Of a stretch of 64,000 nt of DNA, positions 1-8,085 are shown in pieces (position 1 is the stretch's first letter; every line of letters begins with the position of its first letter). The stretch lies in NCBI RefSeq assembly GCF_016889705.1, contig NZ_CP069526.1, positions 4,030,001-4,094,000 of the forward strand, read 5' to 3'. Source of the DNA: Amycolatopsis sp. FDAARGOS 1241. Lineage in GTDB: Bacteria; Actinomycetota; Actinomycetes; Mycobacteriales; Pseudonocardiaceae. Position numbers and translations under genes: made by a program. Below the pieces are notes generated by a model. That model saw only the letters and a program-made list of their open reading frames with translations. It was not told the origin of the DNA and made no database searches.

Positions 1-1
1 C

Positions 2-406
2 TCGGTGATCGCGGTCCACGTCTGGCGGCTGACGCCGCTGGCCGCGGTGATCATGATGGCCGGGTTGATGGCCATCCCCAAGGACATCGACGAGGCCGCG
101 CGGGTCGACGGGGCGGGGTACTGGCGGCGGATGTTCGAGATCACGATCCCGCTGGTGCTCCCGGTGGCGGCGGTCGCCGCGCTGTTCGGCGCGATCTTCA
201 CGTTCACCGACATGGCCGTGGTCCGCGTGCTCACCCGGGGCGGCCCGAACGACGCCACCCAGGTGCTCGCCAGCTGGGCGTTCTACCGCGGCATCGACGG
301 CGGCGACGTCGCCCAGGGCGCCGTCATCGCGCTGTTCCTGTTCCCGTTGCTGCTCGCCGCGGCGGTGCTCATCCTGCGCGCGGTGCGCCGGATCGAGGTG
401 CGATGA
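2..406 (+). CDS. sugar ABC transporter permease (MalF-type), 5' partial
   Basis: Inner-membrane subunit of a binding-protein-dependent carbohydrate importer; the gene starts before the window, so only the C-terminal 134 or so residues are visible. The EAA loop that contacts the ATPase is clear (DIDEAARVDGAGYWRRMFEI, then IPLVLP), followed by two hydrophobic segments and a basic tail (RAVRRIEVR). The stop overlaps the next start as ATGA, so the two permeases are translationally coupled. No ATPase gene follows, which is normal for actinobacterial sugar operons that share a multi-operon MsiK-type ATPase. The substrate cannot be told from this fragment. Confidence 0.9.
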   Translation, partial: SVIAVHVWRLTPLAAVIMMAGLMAIPKDIDEAARVDGAGYWRRMFEITIPLVLPVAAVAALFGAIFTFTDMAVVRVLTRGGPNDATQVLASWAFYRGIDGGDVAQGAVIALFLFPLLLAAAVLILRAVRRIEVR

Positions 407-1284
407 CCACCGCCGAGGAGGCCGGCCGGCTGCGGCAGCGGTACGCCAGGCGGCACGTGCTCGCCCGGGTGGGCCTGTACCTGGCGGCGATCGTGGCTGC
501 GCTGAGCTGCGCGGCGCCCTTCCTGTGGAGCCTGATCACGGCGTTCAAGCAGAACCGCGATCTGTACAACCCGCAGAACAACCCCTTCGTGTTCAACCGG
601 CCGCCCACCGCGGACCACGTCACCTACCTGTTCACCGACACCGAGTTCCTGACCTTCGTGGCGAACACCCTGCTCGTCGGGATCCTGGTCGTGCTGATCA
701 CGCTCGTGCTCGGCCTGCCGGCCGCCTACGCGCTGGCCCGGCTGGACCGGCCGTGGTCCGGGGCGATGGCGATCGGCATCTTCCTCGTCTACCTCGTGCC
801 CCCGAGCCTGTTGTTCCTCGCGCTGACGCGGATCGTGGTGGCGGTCGGGCTGCAGGACTCGACGTGGTCGCTGGTCCTGATCTACCCCACGATCACCATT
901 CCGGTCTCGGTCTGGCTGCTCATGGGATTCCTCAAGAACATCCCGAAGGACATCGAAGAGCAGGCCATGGTCGACGGATACAGCCGGGTGGGCGCGTTCG
1001 TGCGGGCCGTCCTGCCCCTCGCGTACCCCGGCATCGTCGCGGTGGTCGTGTTCGCGTTCACCCTGACCGCGAGCGAGTTCATCTACGCGCTCGCCTTCGT
1101 CGCGCCGACGGACCAGATGCCGGTGAGCACCGGCGTCCCGACCCAGCTGGTGCGCGGTGACGTGTTCTTCTGGCAATCGTTGCAGGCCGCGACCGTGCTG
1201 GTGGCCGTGCCGATCGCTCTGGTGTTCACCTGGTTCCTCGACCGGTTCGTCGCCGGGTTCACGATGGGCGCGGTCAAGGAGTGA
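403..1284 (+). CDS. carbohydrate ABC transporter permease (MalG-type)
   Basis: Second permease of the same sugar importer, 293 residues, the usual length. It has an N-terminal membrane segment after a basic cytoplasmic stretch, about six transmembrane segments in all, and the EAA loop (DIEEQAMVDGYSRVGAFVRA) at about residues 184-203. The start ATG overlaps the upstream permease stop by 4 bases. It is the last gene of the operon; no ATPase or hydrolase follows, so the substrate stays unknown. The MalG-like assignment rests on the loop, length and gene order. Confidence 0.92.
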   Translation: MTTAEEAGRLRQRYARRHVLARVGLYLAAIVAALSCAAPFLWSLITAFKQNRDLYNPQNNPFVFNRPPTADHVTYLFTDTEFLTFVANTLLVGILVVLITLVLGLPAAYALARLDRPWSGAMAIGIFLVYLVPPSLLFLALTRIVVAVGLQDSTWSLVLIYPTITIPVSVWLLMGFLKNIPKDIEEQAMVDGYSRVGAFVRAVLPLAYPGIVAVVVFAFTLTASEFIYALAFVAPTDQMPVSTGVPTQLVRGDVFFWQSLQAATVLVAVPIALVFTWFLDRFVAGFTMGAVKE

Positions 1285-1420
1285 CGCGCGGTGCGGTTTC
1301 CGGCCCGGATCGGCTTCGAGGCCGCGGACCGGCGTCGGGAACCCGGCTGGGTCGGGGCTTCGAGGTCGGCGGCGCCTAGGCTGGGCGTCGGAGATCACCG
1401 ACCCGGGGAGTGGGGAAGAC

Positions 1421-1981
1421 ATGGCTGACGAAGCCACCGCGCTGGCTGCCTTCGGCTACGAACTGGGCGTGCTCAAGCGCGTCCGCCGCACGGGGTGGTG
1501 GCAGGCCGGCGTGCGCGACCCGGAATCGGTGGCCGAGCACAGCGTGCGGGCCGCGCAGCTCGCCGCCGTGCTGGCCGCCGAGGAAGGCGCGTCGCCCGAA
1601 CGGGCGGCGTTCCTCGCGTTGTGGCACGACACGCAGGAGACCCGCACGGGTGACCTGCCGCATTCGGCGCAGCCGTACCTCGTGAAACCGGATCCGGGCA
1701 AGATCACCGCTGATCAAACGGCCGCGCTGCCCGCGCGTTCGGGTTCGGCCGTGCGGTCTGCCGTGGCCGAATACGAAGGCCGGTCCACGGTGGAAGCCCG
1801 CTGCGCGAAGGACGCCGACAAGCTCGAAATGCTGCTGCAGGCGCTGGAGTACCGAGCGGTGGGGGTGTCCACAGTGGAGGAATGGATTTCGTCGGCGCGA
1901 GCGGGCTTGGTCACGGACACGGCGCGCCGCGTGGCCGAAGCCGCGGTGGCGTTGTCACCGCTGGCTTGGCGCACCCTCTGA
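1421..1981 (+). CDS. HD-domain phosphohydrolase (HDDC2/YfbR-like 5'-deoxynucleotidase)
   Basis: A 186-residue soluble metal-dependent phosphohydrolase of the HD superfamily. The metal ligands are visible in order: His in VAEHSVRAA, the HD pair in LWHDTQETRTGDL, and the distal Asp in KDADKLEMLLQALEY. This spacing and the HDxxE motif match the HDDC2/YfbR group, which dephosphorylates deoxynucleoside monophosphates; that activity is inferred from the family. I chose the ATG at 1421 because it follows a GGGGAAG ribosome-binding stretch and because upstream in-frame sequence reads as non-protein. It stands alone between a sugar transporter and an L,D-transpeptidase. Confidence 0.85.
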   Translation: MADEATALAAFGYELGVLKRVRRTGWWQAGVRDPESVAEHSVRAAQLAAVLAAEEGASPERAAFLALWHDTQETRTGDLPHSAQPYLVKPDPGKITADQTAALPARSGSAVRSAVAEYEGRSTVEARCAKDADKLEMLLQALEYRAVGVSTVEEWISSARAGLVTDTARRVAEAAVALSPLAWRTL

Positions 1982-2046
1982 GTAGCACGATGGTTGGAAG
2001 ATCGCCGACCGGGGAATGCTCCCAGTGAGAGACGGGAGGCAAGGCG

Positions 2047-2481
2047 ATGAAGTGGAGGATCACAGCGCTCGCGGCGGGCGCGGCGGCGGCCGCGGCCACC
2101 ATCGGCTTCGCGGGTGAGGCGAGCGCGGCCACGGCACCGTGCAGCGCCGCGGCGAAAGCCTGCGTCCAGCTGCACACCGGCACGGCCTGGCTGGTGGACC
2201 ACGGTTCCGTGCTCCGCGGCGGCGTCCCCATCACGGCGGGCAAACCGGCCTTTCCGACGCCGAGTGGCACGTTCCGCGTGCAGTACAAGGACATCGACCA
2301 CTACAGCAAGCAGTTCAACGGCCCCATGCCGTACTCGGTCTTCTTCACGACCACCGGCGTCGCGTTCCACCAGGGCAGCCTGAAAGTGCAGTCGCACGGC
2401 TGCGTCCACCTCTCCCACGCCGACGCGGTGGCGTTCTACAACTCCCTTCACCCGGGCGACGTGGTGGAAGTGGTGAAGTAG
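2047..2481 (+). CDS. secreted L,D-transpeptidase (YkuD domain)
   Basis: A 144-residue exported protein that would form 3-3 crosslinks in peptidoglycan or attach proteins to it. An N-terminal signal peptide (lysine/arginine, then an Ala-rich hydrophobic run ending near GEASAA) precedes a compact YkuD domain with the signature HxnSHGCVHL: FHQGSLKVQSHGCVHLSHAD, with catalytic Cys in SHGC. It is among the shortest members, with no peptidoglycan-binding module or lipobox. An AGGCAAGGC stretch sits just before the ATG, and a strong hairpin follows the stop. Confidence 0.9.
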   Translation: MKWRITALAAGAAAAAATIGFAGEASAATAPCSAAAKACVQLHTGTAWLVDHGSVLRGGVPITAGKPAFPTPSGTFRVQYKDIDHYSKQFNGPMPYSVFFTTTGVAFHQGSLKVQSHGCVHLSHADAVAFYNSLHPGDVVEVVK

Positions 2482-2488
2482 GGAGTTG

Positions 2489-2521
2489 CCGGGCTGCGGG
2501 GCGGACGGTCTCGCAGCCCGG
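2489..2521 (+). terminator. hairpin after L,D-transpeptidase
   Basis: A 10-bp perfect stem (CCGGGCTGCG paired with CGCAGCCCGG) around a 13-base loop starts 8 bases after the stop codon. There is no T-tract, as is common in high-GC actinobacteria, so it is a probable rather than proven terminator. Confidence 0.6.
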
Positions 2522-2689
2522 GGTCGTTCACGGGTCTGAAACCCTGCCGCTGGCCTGGCGTTTGGGGTTGCCGCACTGCGGCGAAGCAAATCGCGTGCTC
2601 GTCTCGCGGGTTCCGCTTACTGTGTCCAGTCAAGTTGCCGGTTGTCCATAGGGGTCGTATCCATCCGCAGGATTGAGCCGGCTTGGCAG

Positions 2690-3340
2690 TTACCAAGCGG
2701 TTTTGTCGGTGGGGGCCGATGGAAATGGACGGGGAAGCCCCTTGGGTGGGCGGTTTCTCGCGGTCTTTGTGACACTGTTGATCGTGCCGGTATCGGGTGG
2801 TTGTGTCCTGCGTTCGGCGGGGCTGTCCCAGCCGAGGGTCGTCCGAGGGCGGTCATTGAGCGCGGCCGCGACCGCGTCCAGGTGCTCAGCGGTGTGGCCG
2901 GCGAGATCGGTGTCCTGGGGAAAGTACTGGCGGCCCGTTGGTGTTCTCGTGGATCCGCGTTGCCACGGCGCGTGCGGGTCGCAGAAGTAGCCTGCCTGCT
3001 GGTGGCCGTTGCCGTTGCCGTGGCCGTGCAGGTGCTTCTCACTGCCCTGGCCACGGCTCAACGATCGCCGCGACTGTTCAGGCGTGTCGCGATCTTCGCG
3101 ATCCGAGCATCACCGACCAGTGTCGGGGTGTAGCCGTGGGGCAGGTGCAGCAGCCTCACATACCGGGCGCTGCGTTCGACCAGGGTGGCGATCGCGCTCC
3201 CGTGGAGTGCGCTCATGATCAGGTTGCCTTCCCCGTGCCCGCGCACCGCCCGGTCTGCGACCTGCGGTGCCCGGTCGCTCGAGATCCCCGGGAGCTGCCC
3301 CGGCGCCTTGACTCGCCGGGGGCCCTGAAACCGACGGCGC
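2690..3340 (-). pseudogene. decayed IS30-family transposase
   Basis: Minus-strand fragments of one IS30-type DDE transposase lie in different frames. From the upstream side these are a stretch ending in RAVRGHGEGNLIMSALHGSA with TLVERSARYVRLLHLPHG (about 3246-3090), then QGSEKHLHGHGNGNGH and FCDPHAPWQRGS, GHTAEHLDAVAAALNDRPR and TLGWDSPAERRT (about 3055-2790). The family motif GHWEGDLI survives as GHGEGNLI, with two changes including the catalytic-region Asp to Asn. At least two frameshifts and the lack of an N-terminal half mean it cannot be active. I could not find terminal inverted repeats. Confidence 0.8.
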
Positions 3341-3656
3341 GAGCAGTCGGAGCCGCGTGGTGGTGGGGAAGCCGAACCGCCTTGGTCGTGGTGGGGTTCG
3401 ATGCGCGGCGCCTGGGATCGTGCTCGCGGTGCTGACGTTTGCGTTGCGGCGCGCGGAAACCATGGTCGACGACGCGGTCACGGCGCGGGTGCCGGGCATC
3501 GTCGTGGCATACCCGTAGCAGGTGTGTCTTGGTAACCGAGGGCAAGCGAGATTGCCCTCGGCCGGTAATCCTTTGGGCACCGGTGGTATGTCACTCGGGC
3601 CGGCAGGGCCGCCGCTGGTCTGAACCTCCGCCGCCGGTTCCTGGCAGGATGGCCGG
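3341..3656. other. intergenic stretch without an intact gene
   Basis: Between the IS30 relic and the MFS gene I see no intact gene. A plus-strand reading near 3358-3519 ends in a stop and resembles a C-terminal tail (ALRRAETMVDDAVTARVPG), which may be the last piece of a gene truncated by the insertion element. I cannot name its family. Confidence 0.3.
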
Positions 3657-4865
3657 GTGGCGGCGAAGCAGGGTGAGCGGCCCGCGCTGGGGCGGGAGTT
3701 CGCGAAAGTCTGGGCGGCGTCCTCGGTGTCCGTGCTGGGCGACGGGGTGCGGGTGGCGGTGCTGCCGCTGCTCGCGGCGACCGTGGCGCCGACGCCGGGG
3801 GCCGTGAGCGCGGTCGCGGTGGCCGGGTCGGTGCCGTGGGTGCTGTTCTCGCTGTTCGGCGGGGCGCTGGCGGACCGGCACGACCGGCGGAGGCTCATGT
3901 GGCGCACGGACGCCGCCCGAGCAGCGCTGGTCGCGGCGGTGGCGGCGTGGGTGTTCGTGAGCCCGCCTCCGGTGTGGGTGCTCGCCGCGCTGACGTTCGT
4001 GGTGGGGTGCGCGGAGACCGTGTTCGACAACGCCGCCACGGCGTTGCTGCCGGACGTTGTGGCGGGCGAGGGACTCGACGCGGCGAACGGGCGGCTGCAG
4101 GGCAGCCAGGTGGTCGGGCTGCAGCTCCTCGGGCCGCCGCTGGGGGCGGCGCTCTTCGCGGCCGCCGCCGGGGCGCCGCTGGTGGTGGACGCGGTGTCGT
4201 TCGCGCTCGCGGCGCTGCTGGTGCGGTCCGTGCGTGCCGGACCCGGCGCGCTCCGTCCGCGCACGACGTCGATGCGCGCGGACATCGCCGAAGGCGGGCG
4301 GTGGTTGTGGGGCCACCACGGATTGCGCCTGCTCGCCTGCGAACTCGCCGTGGCCGCGCTGGCGGTGCAGCTCGCGACGTCCGTGCTGGTCCTGCTCGTC
4401 GTGCAGACGCTGCGTGCGCCGGAGTTCGGCTACGGGCTCGTGCTCGCGGCGGGCGCGGTCGGTGGGCTGGTGGGGTCGGTCGCGGCGGGACCGCTGAAGG
4501 CCCGGCTCGGGCTCGGCGCCCGGATCGCCGTGGCGATCACCGCGATCGGCGTCGCGCTGGTCGTGGCCGGCTTGGCGAAGTCGGTGGTGCTCGTCGCCGC
4601 GATGTACGCCTTGGGCAGCTTCGGCATCGTCGTCTGGAACGTGCAGGCGGTGTCGGTGCGCCAGCGGCTCGTCCCGCGTGAGCTGCGCGGCCGCGTGAGC
4701 AGCGCGTACCGACTGATCGGCTGGGGTGGGATCCCGGTCGGCGCCGCGCTGGGCGGCGTGCTCGGGACAGCGGCGGGGGTCCGCGCGCCGATCGTCGCCG
4801 GCGGCTGCCTGGCGCTCGCGTCGCTGGTGCTGGTCCCGCGGCTCGCGAAGCTGGTCCGGGCCTAG
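3657..4865 (+). CDS. MFS transporter (EntS/MFS_3-like)
   Basis: A 402-residue integral membrane protein with about 12 hydrophobic segments. The loop between segments 2 and 3 carries the MFS signature (GGALADRHDRRRLM), and the second half has the pseudo-repeat ending in RVSSAYRLIGWGGIPVGAALG, typical of the MFS_3/EntS group of exporters for siderophores or drugs. The GTG start at 3657 follows the sequence GGCAGGATGGCCG; no better start exists. The stop is 9 bases before the ATG of the following hydrolase, so the two may be one transcript. Substrate unknown. Confidence 0.87.
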   Translation: MAAKQGERPALGREFAKVWAASSVSVLGDGVRVAVLPLLAATVAPTPGAVSAVAVAGSVPWVLFSLFGGALADRHDRRRLMWRTDAARAALVAAVAAWVFVSPPPVWVLAALTFVVGCAETVFDNAATALLPDVVAGEGLDAANGRLQGSQVVGLQLLGPPLGAALFAAAAGAPLVVDAVSFALAALLVRSVRAGPGALRPRTTSMRADIAEGGRWLWGHHGLRLLACELAVAALAVQLATSVLVLLVVQTLRAPEFGYGLVLAAGAVGGLVGSVAAGPLKARLGLGARIAVAITAIGVALVVAGLAKSVVLVAAMYALGSFGIVVWNVQAVSVRQRLVPRELRGRVSSAYRLIGWGGIPVGAALGGVLGTAAGVRAPIVAGGCLALASLVLVPRLAKLVRA

Positions 4866-4874
4866 GCTGGCCGC

Positions 4875-5603
4875 ATGGACCTCGCCGTGCGCTACGGGCC
4901 CGAGCCCGATCACCTCGCCGACGTCGTGTTTCCGCCGAACCTCGCCGCCCCGCTCGTCCTCGCGCTGCACGGCGGCTCGTGGCTTGCCGACATCGACCGC
5001 ACCTACCTCGACCCGGTGGTGCGCGCCCTGACGCGGCACGGGTTCGCCGTCGCGAACGTCGAGTACCGCCGCGTCGGAGGTGGCGGCGGCTGGCCCGCGA
5101 CCTTCGACGACGTCGCCCTCGCCGTGGCCACCCTGCCGCGGCTGATCGACGCGGAGCGGCCCGGCCGCGTGGACGTCGCGCGAACGGTGGTGCTGGGCCA
5201 TTCCGCCGGCGGCACCCTGGCGCTGTGGGCCGCGCACGGCGTCGCCGCGCTCGCGGGTGTCGTCGCGCTGGCCCCCGTAGCCGACCTGGCGGACGCGTCG
5301 CGGCGGGAGCCCGGCGGCACCGTCGCGGCGCTGCTCGGCGGCGGCCCCGAAGACGTCCCGGAGCGCTACGCCGCCGCCGACCCGGCAGCGCTCGGCCGGC
5401 CGGACGTGCCGGTGGTGGTGCTGCACGGCGATCGTGATACGGCCCTTCCGGTGGAGCTGTCACGCGCGTACGCCGGGAACACCGGCGCGGAACTGCTCGT
5501 CGCCCCCGGGGCCGGGCACTTCGACGTGGTGGCGCCGGACGGCCCCGCGTGGACGTCCCTCGTGGACACCCTCACGAAACTGTCCACTGTGGAACGCGGC
5601 TGA
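4875..5603 (+). CDS. alpha/beta hydrolase (kynurenine formamidase-like)
   Basis: A 242-residue cytosolic alpha/beta hydrolase. The oxyanion motif is LHGGSW, the nucleophile elbow GHSAGG, the acid lies in LHGDRDTALP and the catalytic His in GAGHFD. The sequence YRRVGGGGGWPATFDD between the oxyanion loop and the elbow is typical of the BD-FAE/kynurenine formamidase-like group. It follows an MFS exporter by 9 bases. It is a paralogue of the C-terminal domain of the fusion protein at 36362-37501, with which it shares the YRR..GGGWP..DF motif. The substrate is unknown. Confidence 0.88.
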   Translation: MDLAVRYGPEPDHLADVVFPPNLAAPLVLALHGGSWLADIDRTYLDPVVRALTRHGFAVANVEYRRVGGGGGWPATFDDVALAVATLPRLIDAERPGRVDVARTVVLGHSAGGTLALWAAHGVAALAGVVALAPVADLADASRREPGGTVAALLGGGPEDVPERYAAADPAALGRPDVPVVVLHGDRDTALPVELSRAYAGNTGAELLVAPGAGHFDVVAPDGPAWTSLVDTLTKLSTVERG

Positions 5604-5607
5604 TCCG

Positions 5608-5700
5608 GTGGAGTGCCCGTTGCCCGCCATCGGGTTCGTGCGCACCGCACGCACGGAGCTCGAACGCACGCCGGTGCAGGCCGGCGCCAACGGAGCAGAT
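5608..5700 (+). pseudogene. possible 5' stub of a TrmO-like gene
   Basis: A GTG just after the hydrolase opens a reading that begins PLPAIGFVRTARTELERTPV. This resembles the conserved N-terminus of TrmO-type tRNA methyltransferases (P-IG-VRT----RTPVQ). The similarity stops after about 28 residues and the sequence runs into the next gene, so at most it is a truncated relic. The call is from motif memory only. Confidence 0.3.
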
Positions 5701-5717
5701 CCTGCGGGACCTCGGGC

Positions 5718-6182
5718 TCAGCGGGCCGGACTGACCTGCAGCAGCTTCGGGGACATCGCGAACCCGTGCCGCTCGTACGCGGGCACGGCCCGCGCCGACG
5801 AGTGCACGGTGACGCGCTCCAGCCCCAGCTCGGCGGCCAGGCGCAGGAGCGCGTCGATGAGCCGGCCGCCGAGCCCGTCGCGGCGGCCCTCCGGCACGAC
5901 GTAGACGCACTGGAGATCCCCGGAGGACCGCGCGACGGCCGCGGGCGTCGGCGCTCGCGGCGTGATCGCCAGGAAGCCCATCCCGAGCACCGTGCCGGTG
6001 CGGACCGCGACCAGGCACCGGTGCGTCGCGGTGTTGTCGTGGGCCCACGCGGCGAAGGCATCGACGAAACCGGCGCGTTCTTCTTCCGGGAGCCCGTCGC
6101 GCTCGGCCACCCATCGCCACCGCAACCCGGCGACGGCTTCGAGTTCGACCGGACGGGCGGGGCGGATCTCGACGTCGTCCAT
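5718..6182 (-). CDS. GNAT family N-acetyltransferase
   Basis: A 154-residue GNAT enzyme that would transfer an acetyl group from acetyl-CoA to an unknown amine. The core shows beta4 (LQCVYVVPEGRRDGLGGRLI), with the acetyl-CoA pyrophosphate loop R-x-x-G-x-G/A as RRDGLGG, followed by the alpha3 helix LLRLAAELGLERVTVHSSARA and the late motif PAYERHGF. The ATG at 6182 gives a normal N-terminal beta strand (DVEIRPARPVELEAV). It is convergent with the hydrolase and divergent from the P-loop protein at 6246; an AT-rich gap lies between the two starts. Confidence 0.87.
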   Translation of the reverse strand: MDDVEIRPARPVELEAVAGLRWRWVAERDGLPEEERAGFVDAFAAWAHDNTATHRCLVAVRTGTVLGMGFLAITPRAPTPAAVARSSGDLQCVYVVPEGRRDGLGGRLIDALLRLAAELGLERVTVHSSARAVPAYERHGFAMSPKLLQVSPAR

Positions 6183-6245
6183 GGATCCATCGTGGCCCAG
6201 CCGAGGGTAAAGGAACCTTTACTTTCGACCGTTCGTTGTCGCGGC

Positions 6246-6911
6246 ATGGTTCGCACAGTGATCGAACTCGGACGCCGGGACCTGCTCGTCGTCGCCGGCT
6301 TGCCCGGCGCGGGCAAGACGACGATGCTCCGCCGCGCCGCCGGCCCGTTGCGCGTGCTCGACTCCGACCAGGTGCGGCGGCGGCTCGACGCGGTCGTGCC
6401 CGCCGCCGTGCCGTACCGGCTCTACCGGCCGGTGGTCCACCTGTGCCACCGCGCGCGGATCGTGCTGTCCGCGGCCCTGCGCCGCGGCCCGCTCGTGGTG
6501 CACGAACCCGCCACGCGGTCGTCGACGCGGCGCTGGCTCACCGCCGTGGCCGCGGGTACCCGGCGTCCGGCCCGGCTGCTGTGGCTTGACGCCACGGCCG
6601 ACCAGGCCCTGGCGGGGCAGCGCCGCCGGGCGCGGGTGGTGCGGAGCCGGTCGTTCGTCCGGCACGTGGCGAGAGCGCGGGCCGTGCGCGAGGACCTGTG
6701 CGCCGGACGGGTGCCCCCGGGGTTCGACAGCGCCCAGGTGCTCACCCGCTCGGCCGCGCGGCACGCCGTGCTGGCTCTCAGGCCAGGCGCCGGCGCACCC
6801 ACCAGAAGGTCAGGGCCACGCAGCCCGCGGTCGGCAGCACGAACAGACCGGACCCGCACAGCTGCGGCGACCAGAACCGGCCGGCCGGCTGCACGGGGTA
6901 CTGCCGGGTGA
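6246..6911 (+). CDS. AAA/zeta-like P-loop ATPase or kinase
   Basis: A small P-loop protein of about 180-221 residues. A Walker A motif (GLPGAGKTT) begins near residue 17. A probable Walker B-like strand (RLLWLDATADQAL) precedes an Arg-rich region (QRRRARVVRSRSF) that resembles the substrate/lid segment of small kinases. Homologous actinobacterial AAA proteins end soon after the VLTRSAARHAVLAL stretch, so the last 35 or so residues, which overlap the facing permease pseudogene by 134 bases and look compositionally random, are probably an artefact of a lost stop or frameshift. Upstream AT-rich DNA (6204-6230) may be its promoter. Substrate unknown. Confidence 0.65.
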   Translation: MVRTVIELGRRDLLVVAGLPGAGKTTMLRRAAGPLRVLDSDQVRRRLDAVVPAAVPYRLYRPVVHLCHRARIVLSAALRRGPLVVHEPATRSSTRRWLTAVAAGTRRPARLLWLDATADQALAGQRRRARVVRSRSFVRHVARARAVREDLCAGRVPPGFDSAQVLTRSAARHAVLALRPGAGAPTRRSGPRSPRSAARTDRTRTAAATRTGRPAARGTAG

Positions 6912-7657
6912 ACCCGGCCCGCGCCACCGTGTCCAGGGTTCCACGCCGGGCGCGGGCGGCCGCGGCACCCGCGCCGGCGCGAGGTTTTCGTCGTGGCCGT
7001 CGATCGCGCCCGCGCCGTCGCGGAACACCTCCGTGCCGGCGTGGAGATCGCCGGCGGGCGTCTGCTCGGTGAGTACGACCACCGGGACGAACCCCGGGCG
7101 AGCGACCACGCGCCCGCGAGCGTCCGCCGGAACACCGCCCCGCCGGCGACGCCCAGTGTGAACCCGGACAGGCACGTCAGCGGGAACGACGCGAGCCCGA
7201 CGTCGAACGTCGGACACCAGCCCTCGGCCGGGCGTCGAGGGCTCGAAACACCACTCGTGCGTGGCCGCCAACACCAGCCCGTGGGCCACCGAGAACGCGC
7301 CGCCGAGCAGCAGCCGGGAGCCGAGCCAGCGGCTCCGGGTGACCGACTGGGTCCCGGCGAAGCTGTAGGTGTGGTGCTCCAGTTCGGCGGCCCCGAGCGG
7401 GGTGCCGAGGAAGCTGCCGAGCGCGGGCGGCAGCAGCGTGGAGCAGCGGCTGCCCGTAGTTGTGCACGAAGGCGATCAGCCGGGCCACGCGCACCGCGGA
7501 TCGGATGCGCCGCCGAAGCAGCCGGGCTGATCGGCCGCGGGCAACGAACCGCACGTGCCGGCCCCATCCCGACGTGACCCGCGGCCGGCAACACGAACAG
7601 GGCGGCGAGAGCGGGGAGGCGGACGCGGTCCTCCTGGCGCCAGGAGGACCGCATCAC
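6778..7657 (-). pseudogene. ABC-2-type permease, multiple frameshifts
   Basis: A once-integral-membrane export permease, readable only by changing frame at least four times. It runs from an N-terminus with LPALAALFVLPAAGHVG, through LIAFVHNYGQPLL and the family hallmark of an ELEHHTYSFAGTQSVTRSRW-like segment, then FDVGLASFPLTCLSGFTLG and FVPVVVLTEQTPAG, to a C-terminus LFVLPTAGCVALTFWWVRRR and stop. The GTG start overlaps the stop of the upstream ATPase relic, so they formed one operon. It cannot be translated as one protein from the sequence given. Confidence 0.75.
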
Positions 7658-8085
7658 GCGGCGGCCCCCTTCGCCTGACCGGTCGCGAGGCGGTGCAGGA
7701 CCAGCGTCTCGAGCGATACCGGCTCGGCCCGCCAGCCCGGGTCAGTTCTGGCCGCGGCCCCGGCACCAGCAGAGACGGTGCGGCTCCCCGGGTTTCCCCG
7801 GCCACCACCCGGCCGCCGATGTGGTCCACAGTGGACGACAGGCCGGTGAGCGCCGTGTGCGTGGTCATCAGCTCGTCGACGTCACCGGCGAGCGGCAGCC
7901 GTGGTCGGCCTTCGCCACCATGAGCACGCCCATCAGCTCGCGCCGCGCGAGCGGTTCGGGGCTCGCCACCGGCTCGTCGACGGCCAGCCCCGGTCGCCGG
8001 GCCAGGGCGCCGCCCAGCGCCACCTGGGCGCGCTGCCCGCCGGCGAGCTCGGCGACGCGCCGGCCGAGCGCGCGCCACCGCGGTG
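7654..8085 (-). pseudogene. ABC transporter ATPase, 3' remnant
   Basis: C-terminal part of the ATPase partner of the permease relic. Visible are the signature as AELAGGQRAQVALGGALARR (LSGGQ changed to LAGGQ), a shortened Walker B (GLAVDEPVAS), LARRELMGVLM, and after a frameshift GDVDELMTTHTALTGLSSTV and the closing domain that ends in the sequence GQAKGAAA and stop. The Walker A half is missing: the sequence runs straight into the 3' end of a LysR gene, which indicates a deletion joining the two. It is non-functional as written. Confidence 0.75.

Noticed and set aside
2994..3030. GCCGTT/GCCGTG hexamer repeats as a microsatellite or regulatory repeat
   Set aside because: They lie inside the IS30 transposase relic and correspond to an HGHGNGNGH stretch in the old coding frame.
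3110..4285. Long open frame antisense to the IS30 relic and MFS gene
   Set aside because: Composition is Ser/Thr/Ala/Pro/Arg-rich without motifs and it mirrors the real plus-strand MFS gene; typical antisense artefact of high GC.
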